DNA of 64,000 nt from JAJFVC01 sp039698075 (GTDB lineage Bacteria; Planctomycetota; Planctomycetia; Pirellulales; Thermoguttaceae). A program made the translations under genes and the position numbers. The notes beneath the pieces were generated by a model. The model did not search any database and was not told the origin of the DNA. It saw only the letters and a program-made list of their open reading frames with translations. This document shows, piece by piece, positions 46,302-55,310 of this stretch. Every line of letters starts with the position of its first letter. Position 1 is the stretch's first letter. The DNA lies in the NCBI GenBank assembly GCA_039698075.1, contig JBDKTJ010000003.1, positions 1-64,000 of the forward strand, in the 5' to 3' direction.

Positions 46302-47410
46302 TGAGCGACCGATTCGCTGAAGGAACCAAGACCATCGCACACGCTCAGGAATATACCGCGAACGACTTCGGCGTAAGCCCGCTGATGTTCTATTACGAAA
46401 CGACGCAGGCCTGCGATTTGGTGTGCAAACACTGTCGCGCTTCGGCCCAGGAGCAAGCGGCCCCCGGCGAGCTTTCGACGGACCAAGCCAAGGCGTTGTT
46501 CGACCAGGCGGCCTGTTTTCCGCGGCGTCCGACGTTGGTGCTGACCGGCGGCGATCCGTTAAAGCGGCCCGACCTGTTCGAGCTGATCCGCCACGCGCGG
46601 TCCGTGGGCTTGCAAGTCGCGTTGACGCCGGCCGCCACGCCGTTGGCCACGTTCGAGGCGTTGGCCGCCGCACGAGACGCCGGCGTCGACCGGCTGGGCA
46701 TCAGCCTGGACGGGGTGGACGTCGCCACGCACGACGCTTTTCGCGGGTGGCCGGGCAGTTTCGACCGGACGATGCAAATGCTGGCCGACGCTCGAACGCT
46801 GCGGATGCCGGTCCAACTGAACACGACCGTCACCCGGCGCAACGTCGACCAGATCGACGCGATGGCCGAATTGTTGGCCGGACTGGGCGTCGCCATGTGG
46901 TCGGTGTTTTTTTTGGTGCCCGTCGGACGCGGCGTCGAAGAACAACGGATTTCGCCCGACGAATATGAAGCGGTGTTCGAGCGGCTTTGGCGTCAGTCGC
47001 AACGGCGTCCGTATGCGATCAAAACGACCGAAGCGCCGCACTACCGTCGCTACGTATTGCAGCAGGGCGGCGATCCGCTGGCCGGACCGCACGGTTCGCG
47101 GCCTTCACAACGCCGGGCGCCGCTGGGCGTGGGCGACGGCAAAGGCATTATGTTCGTCGGCCACACCGGCGAAATCTATCCCGCCGGGTTTCTGCCGATC
47201 CGATGCGGACGATTCCCCGACAATTCGTTGATCGAGGTGTACCAAAACCATCCGGTCTTTCTGGCGTTGCGAGATCCGGATCGGTTCAAGGGTCGCTGCG
47301 GCGTCTGCGAGTATCGCCACGTGTGCGGCGGAAGTCGCGCCCGAGCCATGGCGCTGACCGGCGATTATCTGGAGTCGGACCCCGACTGCAACTATCAGCC
47401 GAAATGCTGA
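46301..47410 (+). CDS. Radical SAM/SPASM protein (TIGR04053/AhbD-like)
   Basis: The 369-residue enzyme has the SAM-cluster motif Cys38-x3-Cys42-x2-Cys45 (CDLVCKHC), the GGDPLKRPDL segment and a C-terminal SPASM-type Cys set (CGVCEYRHVCGG, then a final Cys-rich end). It resembles the NirJ/AhbD group of heme-pathway or peptide-modifying enzymes. Neither heme genes nor a precursor peptide gene is adjacent, so the substrate is open. ATG 46301 overlaps the preceding stop; GAGG lies upstream. It is the last gene of the plus-strand cluster. Confidence 0.85.
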   Translation: MSDRFAEGTKTIAHAQEYTANDFGVSPLMFYYETTQACDLVCKHCRASAQEQAAPGELSTDQAKALFDQAACFPRRPTLVLTGGDPLKRPDLFELIRHARSVGLQVALTPAATPLATFEALAAARDAGVDRLGISLDGVDVATHDAFRGWPGSFDRTMQMLADARTLRMPVQLNTTVTRRNVDQIDAMAELLAGLGVAMWSVFFLVPVGRGVEEQRISPDEYEAVFERLWRQSQRRPYAIKTTEAPHYRRYVLQQGGDPLAGPHGSRPSQRRAPLGVGDGKGIMFVGHTGEIYPAGFLPIRCGRFPDNSLIEVYQNHPVFLALRDPDRFKGRCGVCEYRHVCGGSRARAMALTGDYLESDPDCNYQPKC

Positions 47411-47483
47411 AGAGACCATTCCTCGCTTCGATGGCCCTCGACGGCAAACGAAACGGGGTCGGTCGTCTTCCGAGCGAGAACGG

Positions 47484-50363
47484 CTACGCGGCCCGGGCCA
47501 GCGGCCATTCCGCCGGTTGCAGTTCGAGTCGAGCGGTCCTGTCCAAGGCGGCGATCGTCGCGGCGGCCGACTCGTTCCAACTCCAGGGACGTTTTGTCAG
47601 CAACGTCACGCCGGGCTCGCGCAGTGCGCGGTCCAGTTGGTCGGGGTCGGAGAAATCGATCTGAAATCGCGAGGGGATCCCCAGTTCGCGGAAGATTTCG
47701 AGCCGCGACACCAGGATCTTCTTGCCGGCCTCGAAAGCCTCCATCACCGGAAGCCCAAAACCTTCGAACGACGAGGGGAACACGACGCATTGGGCCCCGC
47801 GATACAGTTGTCGCACTCGCTGGTACGACACATAGCCCAGGTGCCGAACCGTGTCGTCCAGCCCCAGCCGATGGATTTGCTTTTGCAGGTTTTTCCAATA
47901 GGCCGTTTGAATGCCCGACAACACGAGCTGGTAGTCGAAGCGGCCTTTCGACTTCAACGCCGCGATCGACTCGAGCAGCGTTCGATGGTTCTTGTGCGGT
48001 CGCGTGATGGCGGGAAAATACACGTATTTTTGATCGGGCAGGGCGTCGGCCTCACACGCTTCGAACGCGCCGAACTCCCATCCGTGCGGCACCACGTCGA
48101 TCCGATCGGCGGCGATGTCGTAATGGTTAAGAATCGTGTTCTTCGTGAACTGCGAAATGGCGATGATCCGATCCGCCCGAGCCATCGCATACGCGTAGCT
48201 TCGCTGCCGAAACATCCGCTGCATCGGCGTAAGATACTGCGGCAACACCAAGTGGTACAGATCATGGACGACCAGCGCGCAGGGGGCTTCGACCACTTTC
48301 GGAAAGATCGACTGCTGAGGGAACAACACCACGTCGGGCCGAAGACTCTCAAGGACTTTTTCGACGCCCCTGGCGCGGTAAGGACCGACGGCCTCCAACC
48401 CACGCATGCCGAAAATTTGCCGGGCGCTGTAGTCGACGACCGCTCGCTCCATGCCTGGAAAGACGTTCTGCGACGCCAGATCGCGGTCCATCAACAGGAC
48501 GATTTCGTGCCGCCGGCCGGCATCGGGCAGCCGTGCGACGAGTTGTCGCAGATAGGTTTCCGTGCCGCCGATTTTCCCCGGCCGAAAATTCAGCAGGCTG
48601 ATTACCACGCGAGCCGCCGGCCGTTCGTGAAGCTTCAGAATCGTGCAAGACGCATGAACGGTCCGATCCTCGCCTTCCGATCGATCGGCAACCTGCTTCG
48701 CCGCGTCGCGACGAAAGGCCAAGATGCGGCCGTCGGACGCGTTTTCTGAACGGTCGAAACAGACCGCCGGCTTGTCGGAAGGAACCGGCGTCGCGTTGTC
48801 GTCGCCGGCGTCGCCGCGAATCGGCAAGATCGCTCGAGGCTCTTCCGTCTCGCTCGACGGGTCGTCGCACGAGTCCAACTCCGCCAAGGCCGACCGCAGT
48901 TGACGCGAAACCACGTCGGGATGGGACACTTTTTGCATCCGCTGCCTGGCGGCCGAAGCCAGCGCGTCATAGGCCGCCCGATCTTCCTTGGCGATCCGGT
49001 AGCTCCGGCGAATCTGCTCGACCAAGGACGTCCAGACCAGCCGATGCCAAGTGCTCCGCCAACGCAATCGCGAATCCTGCGGCCACGCGCACGGCTCCGG
49101 ATGCGATTCAACGACGAATCCAACGTCGGCGTCGAAATAGTCGGCGATCGCGGAATGCGACGGCGAGATGCCCGGCCGACCCGCCGCCAAATAGTTCATC
49201 AACGGCAAACAATTGCCCTCGGCCCGCGTGGTCGTCAAATAGTACGTGCTTGCGCGGGCCAACTCCAGCATGTCGGCCTCGGCCAGGAAATCGGAAACGA
49301 TCGCCACGCGACAGCGATGCGAATAGTCCAAGTGACGATAGAATTGCACCACTTGCCCGACGGCCGCGGGATCGCTGCTGGCCAGCTTGATCACCAACGT
49401 GGCGTCCTCGCAGTCGCGCAGTGCGCAGAGAAACGCCGTGATCATGTCCTGCCAGTTTTTGCGACCATCGGCCGGATTGAAAATGCTCGTATAAACGATG
49501 CCGTCCAGATCGAGCCACCGATCGCGGCGGCACGCAAACGTCCCATGTCGCCACGCAGCCAAGCCGGCTCTCAACGCGGCGCCGACCGCCGTCCGCAAAC
49601 GACCCGGCAAACAGGGCTTCACCAGCCGCCGATACCCACGAAGCCCCCACACGCGAGCCGTCTCGCGCCAGCAGCGCGACGGTTCTCCCGCGGAACCTTG
49701 CGGCGTCTCGAACGTCTGCGCGTCTTGTTGCGGAAAGACGTAGGGCGAGCAATTCAAGGCGGTTCGTCGCTCGGACCGCCAACGAGGCATGTCGAAATAG
49801 CACTCCGGCGTCGGCACGGCGACGATTCGGATCGGCGTCCGAACTCCCGCCGATTCCAGCGCGCGGGCCGTGAACGAACCGCCCACCCACACCATCGCGC
49901 AACGATTGGCCGTGGCCACCCAATCATTCTGTGGATTGCCGTCAAATGCCGCGTCAGGAATGTCGGGAAACTCCCAGGCGGGCACGACCACATTGCGGAC
50001 CGAAGGACTCAGTTCGGCGTCCTGGAACGGGCGGAAACTCACATGCACCGGATCGAACCCCTGCCGGCGAGCCGCCTCCGCCGCTTGAGCCAAGTCGCTG
50101 CGAGGATCCTGAATCTCCGTTAGCTTGCCAAGCCGTCGAAACAAAGGGGCGAACAATTTCGCGACGAAATCGTACGAATAGCCCGCGGTCCCAAGCCGCC
50201 GTCCTTCCGTCGCGCCGCTGGCATACGAGGACAACAGAATGGCCCGAGTCGACGAAGACGCCGCGACATCCTCTTCCCGAACCACTCGCAACGATGGTGT
50301 GCCCCTCGATTGTTGTCCATAGGCAAGCATCAGGTCGCTCCACATTCCCTCAATCAGAGACAA
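47484..50363 (-). CDS. Two-domain glycosyltransferase (GT4 C-terminal)
   Basis: The 959-residue protein fuses two GT-B glycosyltransferase-like units. The first (about 40-490) has NCSPYVFPQQD, DGIVYTSIFNPADGRKNWQD and TRAEGNCLPLMNYLAAGRPG. The second (about 590-940) is a GT4 domain with GGTETYLRQL, YVYFPAITRPHKNHRTLL and VFPSSFEGFGLPVMEAFEAG, including the conserved E-x7-E end. It probably adds sugars to a surface polysaccharide; donor and acceptor are unknown. A basic, Ser/Asp-rich linker of about 80 residues joins the halves. It diverges from the NusG-like gene. Confidence 0.85.
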   Translation of the reverse strand: MSLIEGMWSDLMLAYGQQSRGTPSLRVVREEDVAASSSTRAILLSSYASGATEGRRLGTAGYSYDFVAKLFAPLFRRLGKLTEIQDPRSDLAQAAEAARRQGFDPVHVSFRPFQDAELSPSVRNVVVPAWEFPDIPDAAFDGNPQNDWVATANRCAMVWVGGSFTARALESAGVRTPIRIVAVPTPECYFDMPRWRSERRTALNCSPYVFPQQDAQTFETPQGSAGEPSRCWRETARVWGLRGYRRLVKPCLPGRLRTAVGAALRAGLAAWRHGTFACRRDRWLDLDGIVYTSIFNPADGRKNWQDMITAFLCALRDCEDATLVIKLASSDPAAVGQVVQFYRHLDYSHRCRVAIVSDFLAEADMLELARASTYYLTTTRAEGNCLPLMNYLAAGRPGISPSHSAIADYFDADVGFVVESHPEPCAWPQDSRLRWRSTWHRLVWTSLVEQIRRSYRIAKEDRAAYDALASAARQRMQKVSHPDVVSRQLRSALAELDSCDDPSSETEEPRAILPIRGDAGDDNATPVPSDKPAVCFDRSENASDGRILAFRRDAAKQVADRSEGEDRTVHASCTILKLHERPAARVVISLLNFRPGKIGGTETYLRQLVARLPDAGRRHEIVLLMDRDLASQNVFPGMERAVVDYSARQIFGMRGLEAVGPYRARGVEKVLESLRPDVVLFPQQSIFPKVVEAPCALVVHDLYHLVLPQYLTPMQRMFRQRSYAYAMARADRIIAISQFTKNTILNHYDIAADRIDVVPHGWEFGAFEACEADALPDQKYVYFPAITRPHKNHRTLLESIAALKSKGRFDYQLVLSGIQTAYWKNLQKQIHRLGLDDTVRHLGYVSYQRVRQLYRGAQCVVFPSSFEGFGLPVMEAFEAGKKILVSRLEIFRELGIPSRFQIDFSDPDQLDRALREPGVTLLTKRPWSWNESAAATIAALDRTARLELQPAEWPLARAA

Positions 50364-50549
50364 GTCAACACAAGAAAGCCTGGCAATCTACACAAGCAAC
50401 ACAAACCACGTCACTTCTTTTGCCCATCTAATTGCCGTCAAAAGTTGCGCATCTTATCGGCAATTCCATCCCTCATTGTGCAACCCAATCGGGTAGAAAT
50501 GGAAAAAACACGGATGCCCGTGCCGTCCTCGAACGAGCCTGCGTCTGCG

Positions 50550-50578
50550 TTGACGCTCCGATGGACGCCGGGTACGAT
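50550..50578 (+). promoter_or_regulatory. Promoter for the NusG-like gene
   Basis: -35 TTGACG (50550-50555) and -10 TACGAT (50573-50578), 17 bp apart. The predicted start near 50585 leaves a leader of about 54 bases. Confidence 0.55.
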
Positions 50579-50638
50579 GGGGACAAGCCCGGCGGCGCTG
50601 CAAATGCGACCTGCTTTTAAAAACCTGCAAGTCTTGCC

Positions 50639-51196
50639 ATGCCAATCCTTAAGGAAGAAACAAGCCTCTATCCCGAGACGTTGTTGGACGCCGCGCCGAT
50701 GGACTTGCCTGATCGACGTTGGCTGGCGATCTACACCAAGGCACGGCAGGAGAAGTCGCTGGCCCGAGAATTGTTGCGGTATCGGATTCCCTTCTATTTG
50801 CCGCTGGTCCGAAAGACCAATGTCTCACAGGGTCGACGACGCACGTCGCTAACCCCCCTATTTGACGGGTACTTATTCCTTTACAGTGCGGAGCAGGAAC
50901 GTGTCCGAGCCCTAACGACGAACCGGATTTCTCGTATTTTGGTGGTCGAGGATTCGGAGCAGTTGCTTTTCGATCTTCGCCAAATTCACCAGCTTATCGC
51001 ATCCAAAGCACCGTTGACGGTGGAAAGCCGGATGGGGCCTGGTCAAAGGGTCCGCGTTCGTTCGGGGGCGTTTGCGGGGCTAGAAGGGGCCGTGTTGAAG
51101 CGTCGCGGGGAGACCCGACTTCTGGTCAGCATCAACTTCCTCCAGAAGGGCGCATCCGTCGAGATCGACGATTTCATGCTGGATCCGATCGAGTGA
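50639..51196 (+). CDS. NusG/RfaH-like transcription antitermination protein
   Basis: The 185-residue protein has a NusG N-terminal domain (about 27-120; WLAIYTKARQEKSLARELLR, PLFDGYLFL) and a KOW domain (about 130-165; GPGQRVRVRSGAFAGLEGAV). It differs from housekeeping NusG: there are no ribosomal or secE/rplK neighbours, and the residues match specialised paralogues (RfaH, UpxY, LoaP type) that control long polysaccharide operons. It stands between a glycosyltransferase and a PEP-CTERM gene with its own promoter, supporting a role in surface-polymer expression. Confidence 0.85.
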   Translation: MPILKEETSLYPETLLDAAPMDLPDRRWLAIYTKARQEKSLARELLRYRIPFYLPLVRKTNVSQGRRRTSLTPLFDGYLFLYSAEQERVRALTTNRISRILVVEDSEQLLFDLRQIHQLIASKAPLTVESRMGPGQRVRVRSGAFAGLEGAVLKRRGETRLLVSINFLQKGASVEIDDFMLDPIE

Positions 51197-51239
51197 AAGG
51201 GGAAATTGTAGAATTCCCCCACTTTTTTCGGTCAAACCC

Positions 51240-51267
51240 TTGACGAAAAAGTCATTTTCCCTACAAT
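51240..51267 (+). promoter_or_regulatory. Strong promoter for the PEP-CTERM gene
   Basis: -35 TTGACG (51240-51245) and -10 TACAAT (51262-51267), 16 bp apart, in an AT-rich segment. The leader to the GTG at 51385 is about 110 bases. Confidence 0.65.
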
Positions 51268-51373
51268 CACGGCAGTTGGTTGGCCGAATTGTTGATGGTT
51301 GGCTGGCTAAGACGATTCGTTTTTAGGTGTTTTTCCAATTAGGCAAAACAAATAATTTAGGGCAAGAATGCCC

Positions 51374-51379
51374 AGGAGG
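51374..51379 (+). promoter_or_regulatory. Ribosome site deciding the PEP-CTERM GTG start
   Basis: AGGAGG stands five bases before GTG 51385, fixing the start of the signal peptide MRSISLTRRALL. Confidence 0.7.
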
Positions 51380-51384
51380 CAGCG

Positions 51385-52209
51385 GTGCGGTCTATAAGTC
51401 TGACTCGGAGGGCGCTGCTGTGCGCCTCCATAGCCCTTGTTGTCTTGGGTTTCTCTTCCGTTGCCCGGGCTGGTAGCTACAAGTACTACCACGACTACGG
51501 CGATCGTGCCGGGACCAACGTGACTTTTCATGATGTCACCGAAGCCTCGCTGACCAACAGCACGGCATTGTATGGCGCGCCGTCGGTGTCCGATGACTCG
51601 CTCTTTTTCAATCTTGAGGGCGTCGGTGCGTTCAATATTCGCAAGGAAGACGGCGGGTTCGATATCGTCGATGGTCAGCTCACCACGTCGCTGGCCGCCC
51701 ATAGCGGTTACGGCATCGACTCCGTCGCCATCAACGAGTACGGCGATTACACACTCCTCGGCGTTGGCACATCGACGACACAAGTGTCAGTCACCGTATC
51801 CGCGATCTTGAGGATCACCGAAGTCAACGGAGTGGGCGTCGCTCCCATCACCACCACGTTGAGCGACAACGCCACGTACGACCTGGCCAGCGCCGGCAAC
51901 ACGACCGGCAGTTGGTCGCTTTCCGTCGTCTTTGATGCGGCCGACATCTTGGCCGCTGAAACCGACGTGCTGGCTGACGCCGGCATCACCGACGGCCTCG
52001 TCACGCAGGCCACGCTGACGTTCGACAACACGATTTTCGCCGTCAGCGAATTGACCAGCGGCGCGTTCATCGCCAAGAAAATGGTCGACATCGACGTGGG
52101 CACCCAGCCCGTGCCGGAGCCGAGCGCTTTGGTGCTGACATGCATCGGCGCCGTGTTCTTCCTCGGCCAAACATGGCGCAAGCGTCGCTCCTCGCAGATT
52201 GTTGCCTAG
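51385..52209 (+). CDS. PEP-CTERM sorting domain protein
   Basis: Exported 274-residue protein with an N-terminal signal (ALLCASIALVVLGFSSVARA, about 10-29), a Thr/Ser/Asn/Asp-rich beta domain, and a C-terminal sorting signal: VPEP at residues 243-246, a hydrophobic helix, then a basic tail RKRRSS. Such signals are cut by an exosortase, usually for surface display in polysaccharide-rich envelopes. No exosortase gene is in the window. The function of the body is unknown. It is followed 36 bp later by a DUF218 protein. Confidence 0.9.
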   Translation: MRSISLTRRALLCASIALVVLGFSSVARAGSYKYYHDYGDRAGTNVTFHDVTEASLTNSTALYGAPSVSDDSLFFNLEGVGAFNIRKEDGGFDIVDGQLTTSLAAHSGYGIDSVAINEYGDYTLLGVGTSTTQVSVTVSAILRITEVNGVGVAPITTTLSDNATYDLASAGNTTGSWSLSVVFDAADILAAETDVLADAGITDGLVTQATLTFDNTIFAVSELTSGAFIAKKMVDIDVGTQPVPEPSALVLTCIGAVFFLGQTWRKRRSSQIVA

Positions 52210-52245
52210 TCCGACTTCTGCGAGTGAGGTCGAGAGCGCCAGAAC

Positions 52246-53541
52246 GTGACGACCCTAGCCAAACGACGAATCTTGGCATGCGGAATCGTCGTTTTGGCGG
52301 GCTTGGTTTTTCATGCACCGTTGCTGCGAATGTCGGCGAAATGCTTGATCGCCGATGACGCTCTCGGCCAATGCTCTTACGTCGGCCTTCTCGTTTGGCA
52401 CAATTACCCCGACGGCGACCGGTCGTATGACGTGGCGGCACAGTGGTATCACCAATGCTCGTCGCGTCCCGCCAAAATTCTGGTGATCGCCCCGCGGCTC
52501 AATCGATTGGAACAGCTTGGCGTCGTCGCGACGTTTGAAGCCCTCAGCCGTCGTCAACTCCAGTTGCGCGACGTTCCACGGAACGCCATTTCGACGATGT
52601 ACAGCGACAGCAACGACGATTGGGCCACGGCTCGGGCGCTGAAACGATGGCTCGCCGCGCATCCCGACGATTCCCTGGCCCTGACGTGCGACGCCTTTCG
52701 GAGCGCAAACCTTCGATCGGCGTTGAATGCCGTTCTCAACCCACCTCAGTCCGCCCGCGTGCGGCTGCGGCCGCTCCCGGATCGTCGGTTCAACGAGACA
52801 AACTGGTGGAAGAGCCGCGACGGCTATAAGGCGTTTGGGTTCAACTGGCTCCTCGGCGGTTATCGCCGGTGGGTCGGGTCCAGCGGCTCCAGTTCATCGG
52901 ACGCCGACTGCGATCGTTATGAGGCTGAGACCCTTCACGCTTTGCCGTCGACGTTGTCTCGGGCCGACTACGTGATGGTGCTCAACGGCGACGAAAACAC
53001 ACGGCCGTTCGCGGCGGCCGCGCTGATGCGGGCGGGTTTGGCAAATCAAGCGTTGATTGCCGACACGAGGCCTCTCCCACACCCTGACGAATTAGGGATG
53101 CCGCCGTTCCACGAGATCAATCGTCAAGTGTTGATCCGCCGCGGCATCGACGCCGATCGCGTGGTGATTCTGCCGGCCCAGGCCACAACCACCTACGACG
53201 AGGCTCGGGCCTTGGCGGCGTTTTTGGACTCGCACCCCGGGGCGCGCGTTTTCGTCGTCACCAACGATTTTCATCTCCGTAGAAGTCGTTGGATCTTCAA
53301 TCGAACGCTGGGCAACCGCGTCCAACAGATCGCGTTCGTTCCCGCTCCCAGCGACGGCTTTTCCCTGGCCCGATGGTGGCGCACCGAAGCCGGTTTTTTG
53401 GCCGTCGGCACGGAATGGCTCAAGCAGGCCTTCTACCTCGCCAACTATGGCGACGTGGGACTTTGGCTGGCGGCCTGCGGCGCGTTTTGGTTGGTCGCCC
53501 GACGAATTCGACAACGCGAGATCGCTTGTCGTTCCGCCTGA
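52246..53541 (+). CDS. Duplicated DUF218 (ElyC/SanA/YdcF) protein
   Basis: The 431-residue product has an N-terminal membrane anchor (about 9-28), two DUF218-like units and a C-terminal helix (about 400-420). The second unit (about 235-395) is the better match, with ADYVMVLNGDENTRPFAAAA, TTYDEARALAAFL and FVVTNDFHLRRSRWIF. The first (about 40-190) is a degenerate copy with DDWATARALKRWL and an RSANLRSALNAV counterpart. DUF218 proteins are linked to envelope polymer metabolism. Start is GTG 52246. It probably shares the PEP-CTERM transcript. Confidence 0.78.
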   Translation: MTTLAKRRILACGIVVLAGLVFHAPLLRMSAKCLIADDALGQCSYVGLLVWHNYPDGDRSYDVAAQWYHQCSSRPAKILVIAPRLNRLEQLGVVATFEALSRRQLQLRDVPRNAISTMYSDSNDDWATARALKRWLAAHPDDSLALTCDAFRSANLRSALNAVLNPPQSARVRLRPLPDRRFNETNWWKSRDGYKAFGFNWLLGGYRRWVGSSGSSSSDADCDRYEAETLHALPSTLSRADYVMVLNGDENTRPFAAAALMRAGLANQALIADTRPLPHPDELGMPPFHEINRQVLIRRGIDADRVVILPAQATTTYDEARALAAFLDSHPGARVFVVTNDFHLRRSRWIFNRTLGNRVQQIAFVPAPSDGFSLARWWRTEAGFLAVGTEWLKQAFYLANYGDVGLWLAACGAFWLVARRIRQREIACRSA

Positions 53542-53542
53542 A

Positions 53543-53920
53543 TCAGGGCATGTTCACGCCGTTCCACTGCGAGGGATAATAGCCGGGGCCCGCGACCCAA
53601 TGCGGCGAATAGGCGTCGCCGTGGAACGGATCGCTCGCCGCGGTGGGTCGGCTGTTCGACAGTCCGAACCATCGTCGAGCTTCGAGACGCCGTTCTCGTT
53701 GCGTCGCCCGAGCCACGGCGTTCTCACGAACCGCAAACTTCGGGTCGCTGTAACGCCGCATGGCCTGATCGTAGAACCACATTTCGGGCGTGGCCTTCAA
53801 TTCACCGGCCGCGACCGTGTTGTTCAACCCCACGCCCGTGGCAACGGGTTTTTCCGCGCGAGCAAACGTCGCCGGCGCCAATAATAAGAGGAACGCCAAA
53901 CCGATGGCTAGCCGTCTCAT
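53543..53920 (-). CDS. Small secreted protein of unknown function
   Basis: 125 residues with a clear signal peptide (LAIGLAFLLLLAPATFARA, ending about residue 22). The mature part is Arg/Ala/Asn-rich and ends with aromatic and glycine residues (HWVAGPGYYPSQWNGVNMP). I do not recognise a family. It converges on the DUF218 gene, with 1 bp between the two stops. A G-rich ribosome site lies just before ATG 53920 on the minus strand. Confidence 0.7.
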   Translation of the reverse strand: MRRLAIGLAFLLLLAPATFARAEKPVATGVGLNNTVAAGELKATPEMWFYDQAMRRYSDPKFAVRENAVARATQRERRLEARRWFGLSNSRPTAASDPFHGDAYSPHWVAGPGYYPSQWNGVNMP

Positions 53921-54359
53921 ACAATCCCCCCCGTGGTTAAACCGCAGCGCAGCCGCGACGACATTCTACTTTTCGGTATGGCGCATTGGACGGGTTTAGG
54001 AGAACTTTATCGCCCTAGACGTCGACGCATCTACCCCACACACCCCAGCCGTCGCAGTTTTTCTTTTCTTGCACAAAACGCGAAAAACTCGTCAAAAATC
54101 GACGCCGGAGTCTGCCGAATGGGGCAGGGCGTCTCGCATCCTGGGCGCTCACCAGGGCCGTGTCGCCCGGCTCTGCCGACTGGCGAAGTTGTTCCATCCG
54201 AATGAAATAAAAATTTCCGCCCTAGGAGCCAGAATTCCCGCCCAAGAGAGGTTCTTGTGGAATAATTATCGAGTAGTTAATATTTAGTGGAACAGCAGGC
54301 GGGATCGTACCCGGCCTCGCGCCGAGGACCACACGAATTAACTCAGGAAAAGGTGAATC
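53921..54359. other. Gene-free 439-base divergent gap
   Basis: No coding sequence is supported. The left half is ordinary GC-rich DNA; the stretch 54195-54295 is clearly more AT-rich and contains the promoter of the lipoprotein gene (54255-54283). A tight match to any ncRNA could not be seen. Confidence 0.5.
54255..54283 (+). promoter_or_regulatory. Promoter for the small lipoprotein gene
   Basis: -35-like TTGTGG (54255-54260) and -10 TAATAT (54278-54283), 17 bp apart. The predicted leader is about 70 bases. Confidence 0.5.
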
Positions 54360-54554
54360 ATGAAAAACTTGTTGGCGTTTGCGATGGTCGTGAGCTTGGG
54401 GTTGTTCTGTGCGGTGGGTTGCCAACCGGCGAAGTCGGACAAGCCGGCCGACAAACCGGCCGCCACCTCGGCGACGGATACCGAGACGAAGGCCGCCCCG
54501 AAGGCTGAGGGCGAAGCTGCAAAGGCCGCCCCCGCCGAAGAAAAGAAGAAGTAG
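54360..54554 (+). CDS. Small Ala/Lys/Glu-rich lipoprotein
   Basis: 64 residues: a lipoprotein signal (LLAFAMVVSLGLFCAVGC) with lipid-anchor Cys21, then a low-complexity tail of Ala, Lys, Glu, Pro and Asp. No catalytic domain can be present. AGGAAAAGG lies before ATG 54360. Two terminators follow it, so it is a one-gene transcript with probably high expression. The family is not recognised; a structural envelope role is a guess. Confidence 0.72.
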   Translation: MKNLLAFAMVVSLGLFCAVGCQPAKSDKPADKPAATSATDTETKAAPKAEGEAAKAAPAEEKKK

Positions 54555-54562
54555 CCCGCAAA

Positions 54563-54588
54563 CCCTGCTCGATTGCAGGGATTTTTCT
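54563..54588 (+). terminator. Intrinsic terminator after the lipoprotein gene
   Basis: CCCTGC (54563-54568) pairs with GCAGGG (54575-54580) around a six-base loop, followed by ATTTTT. Confidence 0.8.
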
Positions 54589-54618
54589 CGGCCGCGTGAG
54601 GCCGAACGAATAAACTTC

Positions 54619-54666
54619 CAGGGGAAGGGTCGCCACAGAGAATGGCCCCTTCCCCTGAGTTTTTTC
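54619..54666 (+). terminator. Second, stronger intrinsic terminator
   Basis: CAGGGGAAGGG (54619-54629) is perfectly complementary to CCCTTCCCCTG (54647-54657), with a 17-base loop and six T from 54660. It insulates the following metal-efflux operon. Confidence 0.85.
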
Positions 54667-54714
54667 TTGAGCGTCGGGCGGACTCCTGTCGCCCAAGGGA
54701 GACGAAAAATGGTA

Positions 54715-54743
54715 TTGCCCCAACCGCCGCAACCGTACATAAT
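54715..54743 (+). promoter_or_regulatory. Promoter for the metal-efflux operon
   Basis: -35 TTGCCC (54715-54720) and -10 CATAAT (54738-54743), 17 bp apart, directly after the terminators and about 33 bp before the Cys/His-rich gene. The 17-bp spacer is not of the stretched 19-20 bp MerR/CueR type. Confidence 0.6.
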
Positions 54744-54775
54744 CAAAGTGGGAATGCTTTGAGTCAAGGAGCGTT

Positions 54776-55168
54776 ATGGCCGGATTGTTTCGCGTGCTGA
54801 CCGTGGTCACGTTGACGGTCCATCTGACGATGGGCTGCTGCTGGCACCACGCGCACGGTTGCCCGGACGACGCCTCGCAGGCTTCTTCCCCTCATCAGGC
54901 GATGCCGGGCGCGGCGTGTTCCTGCAACGACGCCCCTTCCGATCATGGATCGCACGGCTGCCATGAGCCGAAATGCTCCTTTGTCGCTGCCAGTCGTTTG
55001 GCGGTGGACGCGACGGCCGCTTCCGGTTTCGCCCAAGCGACGTCCGGGGCATTGCTGAACGACCCGTCGTCTCGGGAAGGCTTTTCCTCTTTTTCTCTGC
55101 TTTCGAGCATGGACCGGCTTCTGCCGCCGGTTCGTCTCCATCTTGCGCATCAAGTCCTGCTGATTTGA
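54776..55168 (+). CDS. Cys/His-rich secreted peptide of the efflux operon
   Basis: 130 residues with an N-terminal export signal (VLTVVTLTVHLTMG) followed at once by CCWHHAHGC, then CSCND and DHGSHGCHEPKC. Eight cysteines and many histidines fall within residues 20-70, well suited to binding Cu, Zn or similar ions; the second half is hydrophobic and unremarkable. The first Cys after the signal may be lipid-modified. It leads the operon ahead of the CusB-like gene, AAGGAG preceding ATG 54776. A metal sensor, chaperone or buffer role is inferred. Confidence 0.72.
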   Translation: MAGLFRVLTVVTLTVHLTMGCCWHHAHGCPDDASQASSPHQAMPGAACSCNDAPSDHGSHGCHEPKCSFVAASRLAVDATAASGFAQATSGALLNDPSSREGFSSFSLLSSMDRLLPPVRLHLAHQVLLI

Positions 55169-55310
55169 TGTCGCGCGCTTGTTGATCGGCGTGCCGTTGA
55201 CGCTGCGCACTTGCATCGTCGGCGTTCAGGAACAAGCGGCGAGCGTCCGCTCACCAGCACCCACGCGACCCAACGGTCGCCGCGGCGGTTCAAGCAAGGA
55301 CAAAAGGATC

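Noticed and set aside
50454..50461. GCCGATAA on the minus strand, a perfect sigma-28 -10 box before the glycosyltransferase
   Set aside because: At the required 11-base spacing the -35 position reads CACAATGA, not TAAA-like, so it is probably chance.
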